Shown here piece by piece: positions 5,738 through 6,343 of a stretch of 6,343 nt of DNA. The stretch covers positions 1 through 6,343 of the forward strand of contig JANXXG010000192.1 of NCBI GenBank assembly GCA_025350745.1, in the 5' to 3' direction. Position 1 is the first letter of the stretch; each line of letters opens with the position of its first letter. Both the position numbers and the translations under genes were made by a program. Origin of the DNA: Chloroflexota bacterium (lineage in GTDB: Bacteria; Chloroflexota; Limnocylindria; P2-11E). The notes beneath the pieces are model-generated. The model saw only the letters and a list, made by a program, of their open reading frames with translations. It did no database searches and was not told where the DNA came from.

Positions 5738-6343
5738 CTGAGGTCTTCATAGACCTGGGTCACACGCCACCGGTCTAACCAGTCCTGCGGCGTGAGGCCC
5801 CCGAGTGCGGTGTGCGGGCGCCTCGTGTTGTACCAGGGAACGAACAACGCGATCGCGAGGGCCCGCTCGTCGTCGCTGCTGAACTGGTCGCGGTAGGCGC
5901 ACTCGCGCTGGATCGTGCCGATGAATCGCTCGGCCCGGCCATTCGTCCAGGGGTGCCGGGGCTTGGTCCGGGTGTGGCGCAGGCCGGCCTCGCGGCACGC
6001 CGCAGCGAACCGGTGGCTCTTGTACGCCGAGCCGTTGTCGCTGAGGACCCGCTCGACCCGGATGCCCTGCTGCGCGAAGAACGCGGTGGCTCGATGCAGG
6101 AACGCCGCACCGTCCGCGCCGCCAAGCGTCGGCCGGAACTCGCTGAACGTCAGCCGGCTGGCCATGTCGATCGCCACGTGGAGGTGCTTCCAGCCGACCC
6201 GCCGGCGGGTGCCCGGCACGGCGATGCCCGCTTTCCCGCCGCCGCGCTTGAGCGAGCCGAAGCTCTTGATGTCGATGCCGACCAGCTCGCCCGGCCGCAG
6301 TTGCGGGAACGACCCGAAGCTGCGTGGTGGTTTGGGGAACAGC
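5734..6343 (-). CDS. IS481-type DDE transposase (catalytic and C-terminal part; N-terminus lies right of the window)
   Basis: The minus-strand frame is open from the right edge to TAG at 5736-5734, giving about 202 residues of an rve/integrase-core transposase. The catalytic triad is visible. The first Asp is in ELVGIDIK (codon 6273-6271), the second Asp in VLSDNGSAY (codon 6039-6037), and the Glu in TNGRAERFIG (codon 5931-5929), with 35 residues between the last two as expected for D,D(35)E enzymes. WYNTRRPHTALGG followed by LTPQDWL is the usual C-terminal block of the IS481/IS3-like group, and the length past the Glu is normal, so this end of the protein is intact. The GTG at 6219 could be mistaken for a start, but it would discard the first catalytic Asp. 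The N-terminal helix-turn-helix (roughly 120 residues in the family) should lie outside the window. The visible part looks functional. Confidence 0.92.
   Translation of the reverse strand, partial: LFPKPPRSFGSFPQLRPGELVGIDIKSFGSLKRGGGKAGIAVPGTRRRVGWKHLHVAIDMASRLTFSEFRPTLGGADGAAFLHRATAFFAQQGIRVERVLSDNGSAYKSHRFAAACREAGLRHTRTKPRHPWTNGRAERFIGTIQRECAYRDQFSSDDERALAIALFVPWYNTRRPHTALGGLTPQDWLDRWRVTQVYEDLS
5734..6343 (-). mobile_element. Partial IS481-family insertion sequence, ends not resolved
   Basis: The transposase implies an insertion sequence extending beyond the right edge. On the left its end should lie shortly after the transposase stop, but the adjacent bases are the kinase fragment's own coding end, and I found no recognisable TGT-type terminal inverted repeat or target duplication. 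The given left limit is therefore only the end of the gene. The element is the likely agent of the rearrangement that left the kinase remnant. Confidence 0.55.

Noticed and set aside
1..6343. CRISPR arrays, tRNA or rRNA genes, toxin-antitoxin pairs or retron-like structures
   Set aside because: No regularly spaced repeats, cloverleaf sequences or small paired genes were found; nearly every base is explained by the listed coding regions.

Overview
The window is a dense, GC-rich bacterial segment with almost no non-coding DNA. Genes overlap by 1 to 13 bases, and the only real intergenic gap is about 50 bases. The combination of high GC, a probable F420-dependent luciferase-like oxidoreductase, tandem NitT/TauT-type permeases, paired family III CoA-transferases and an IS481-type transposase suits a soil or sediment Chloroflexota, Actinobacteriota or similar lineage. 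This is an inference from gene content; no marker gene is present.

Layout, left to right. (1) Bases 1-1311, plus strand: two overlapping ABC importer permease genes, the first cut by the window edge. (2) Bases 1305-4530, minus strand: a three-gene operon transcribed leftwards from a short divergent promoter region. Its order is a hydroxycinnamoyl-CoA hydratase-lyase (HCHL)-like crotonase, then family III CoA-transferase B, then family III CoA-transferase A. The operon runs tail-to-tail into the second permease. (3) Bases 4581-5489, plus strand: a luciferase-like monooxygenase (LLM) family oxidoreductase, divergent from the operon. (4) Bases 5477-5737, plus strand: a decapitated histidine-kinase ATPase fragment. 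(5) Bases 5734-6343, minus strand: an IS481-type transposase with its catalytic D, D, E residues visible, running off the right edge.

A coherent reading is uptake and CoA-dependent breakdown of an organic acid. The importer brings in a small substrate, the two CoA-transferases make its CoA thioester without ATP, and the crotonase hydrates and possibly cleaves the side chain. The LLM protein may oxidise or reduce a related compound. The substrate cannot be read from the sequence.

Two active-site observations stand out. CoA-transferase A keeps the family's catalytic aspartate at exactly residue 169. Its partner B has a tyrosine at the equivalent position, suggesting a heteromeric enzyme with one degenerate subunit. 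The HCHL-like enzyme keeps the catalytic glutamate, but the two tyrosines that hold the substrate 4-hydroxyl in the characterised enzyme appear to be Phe and Trp, suggesting a different acyl substrate. No CRISPR array, tRNA or rRNA, and no obviously new defence or mobile system, was seen.
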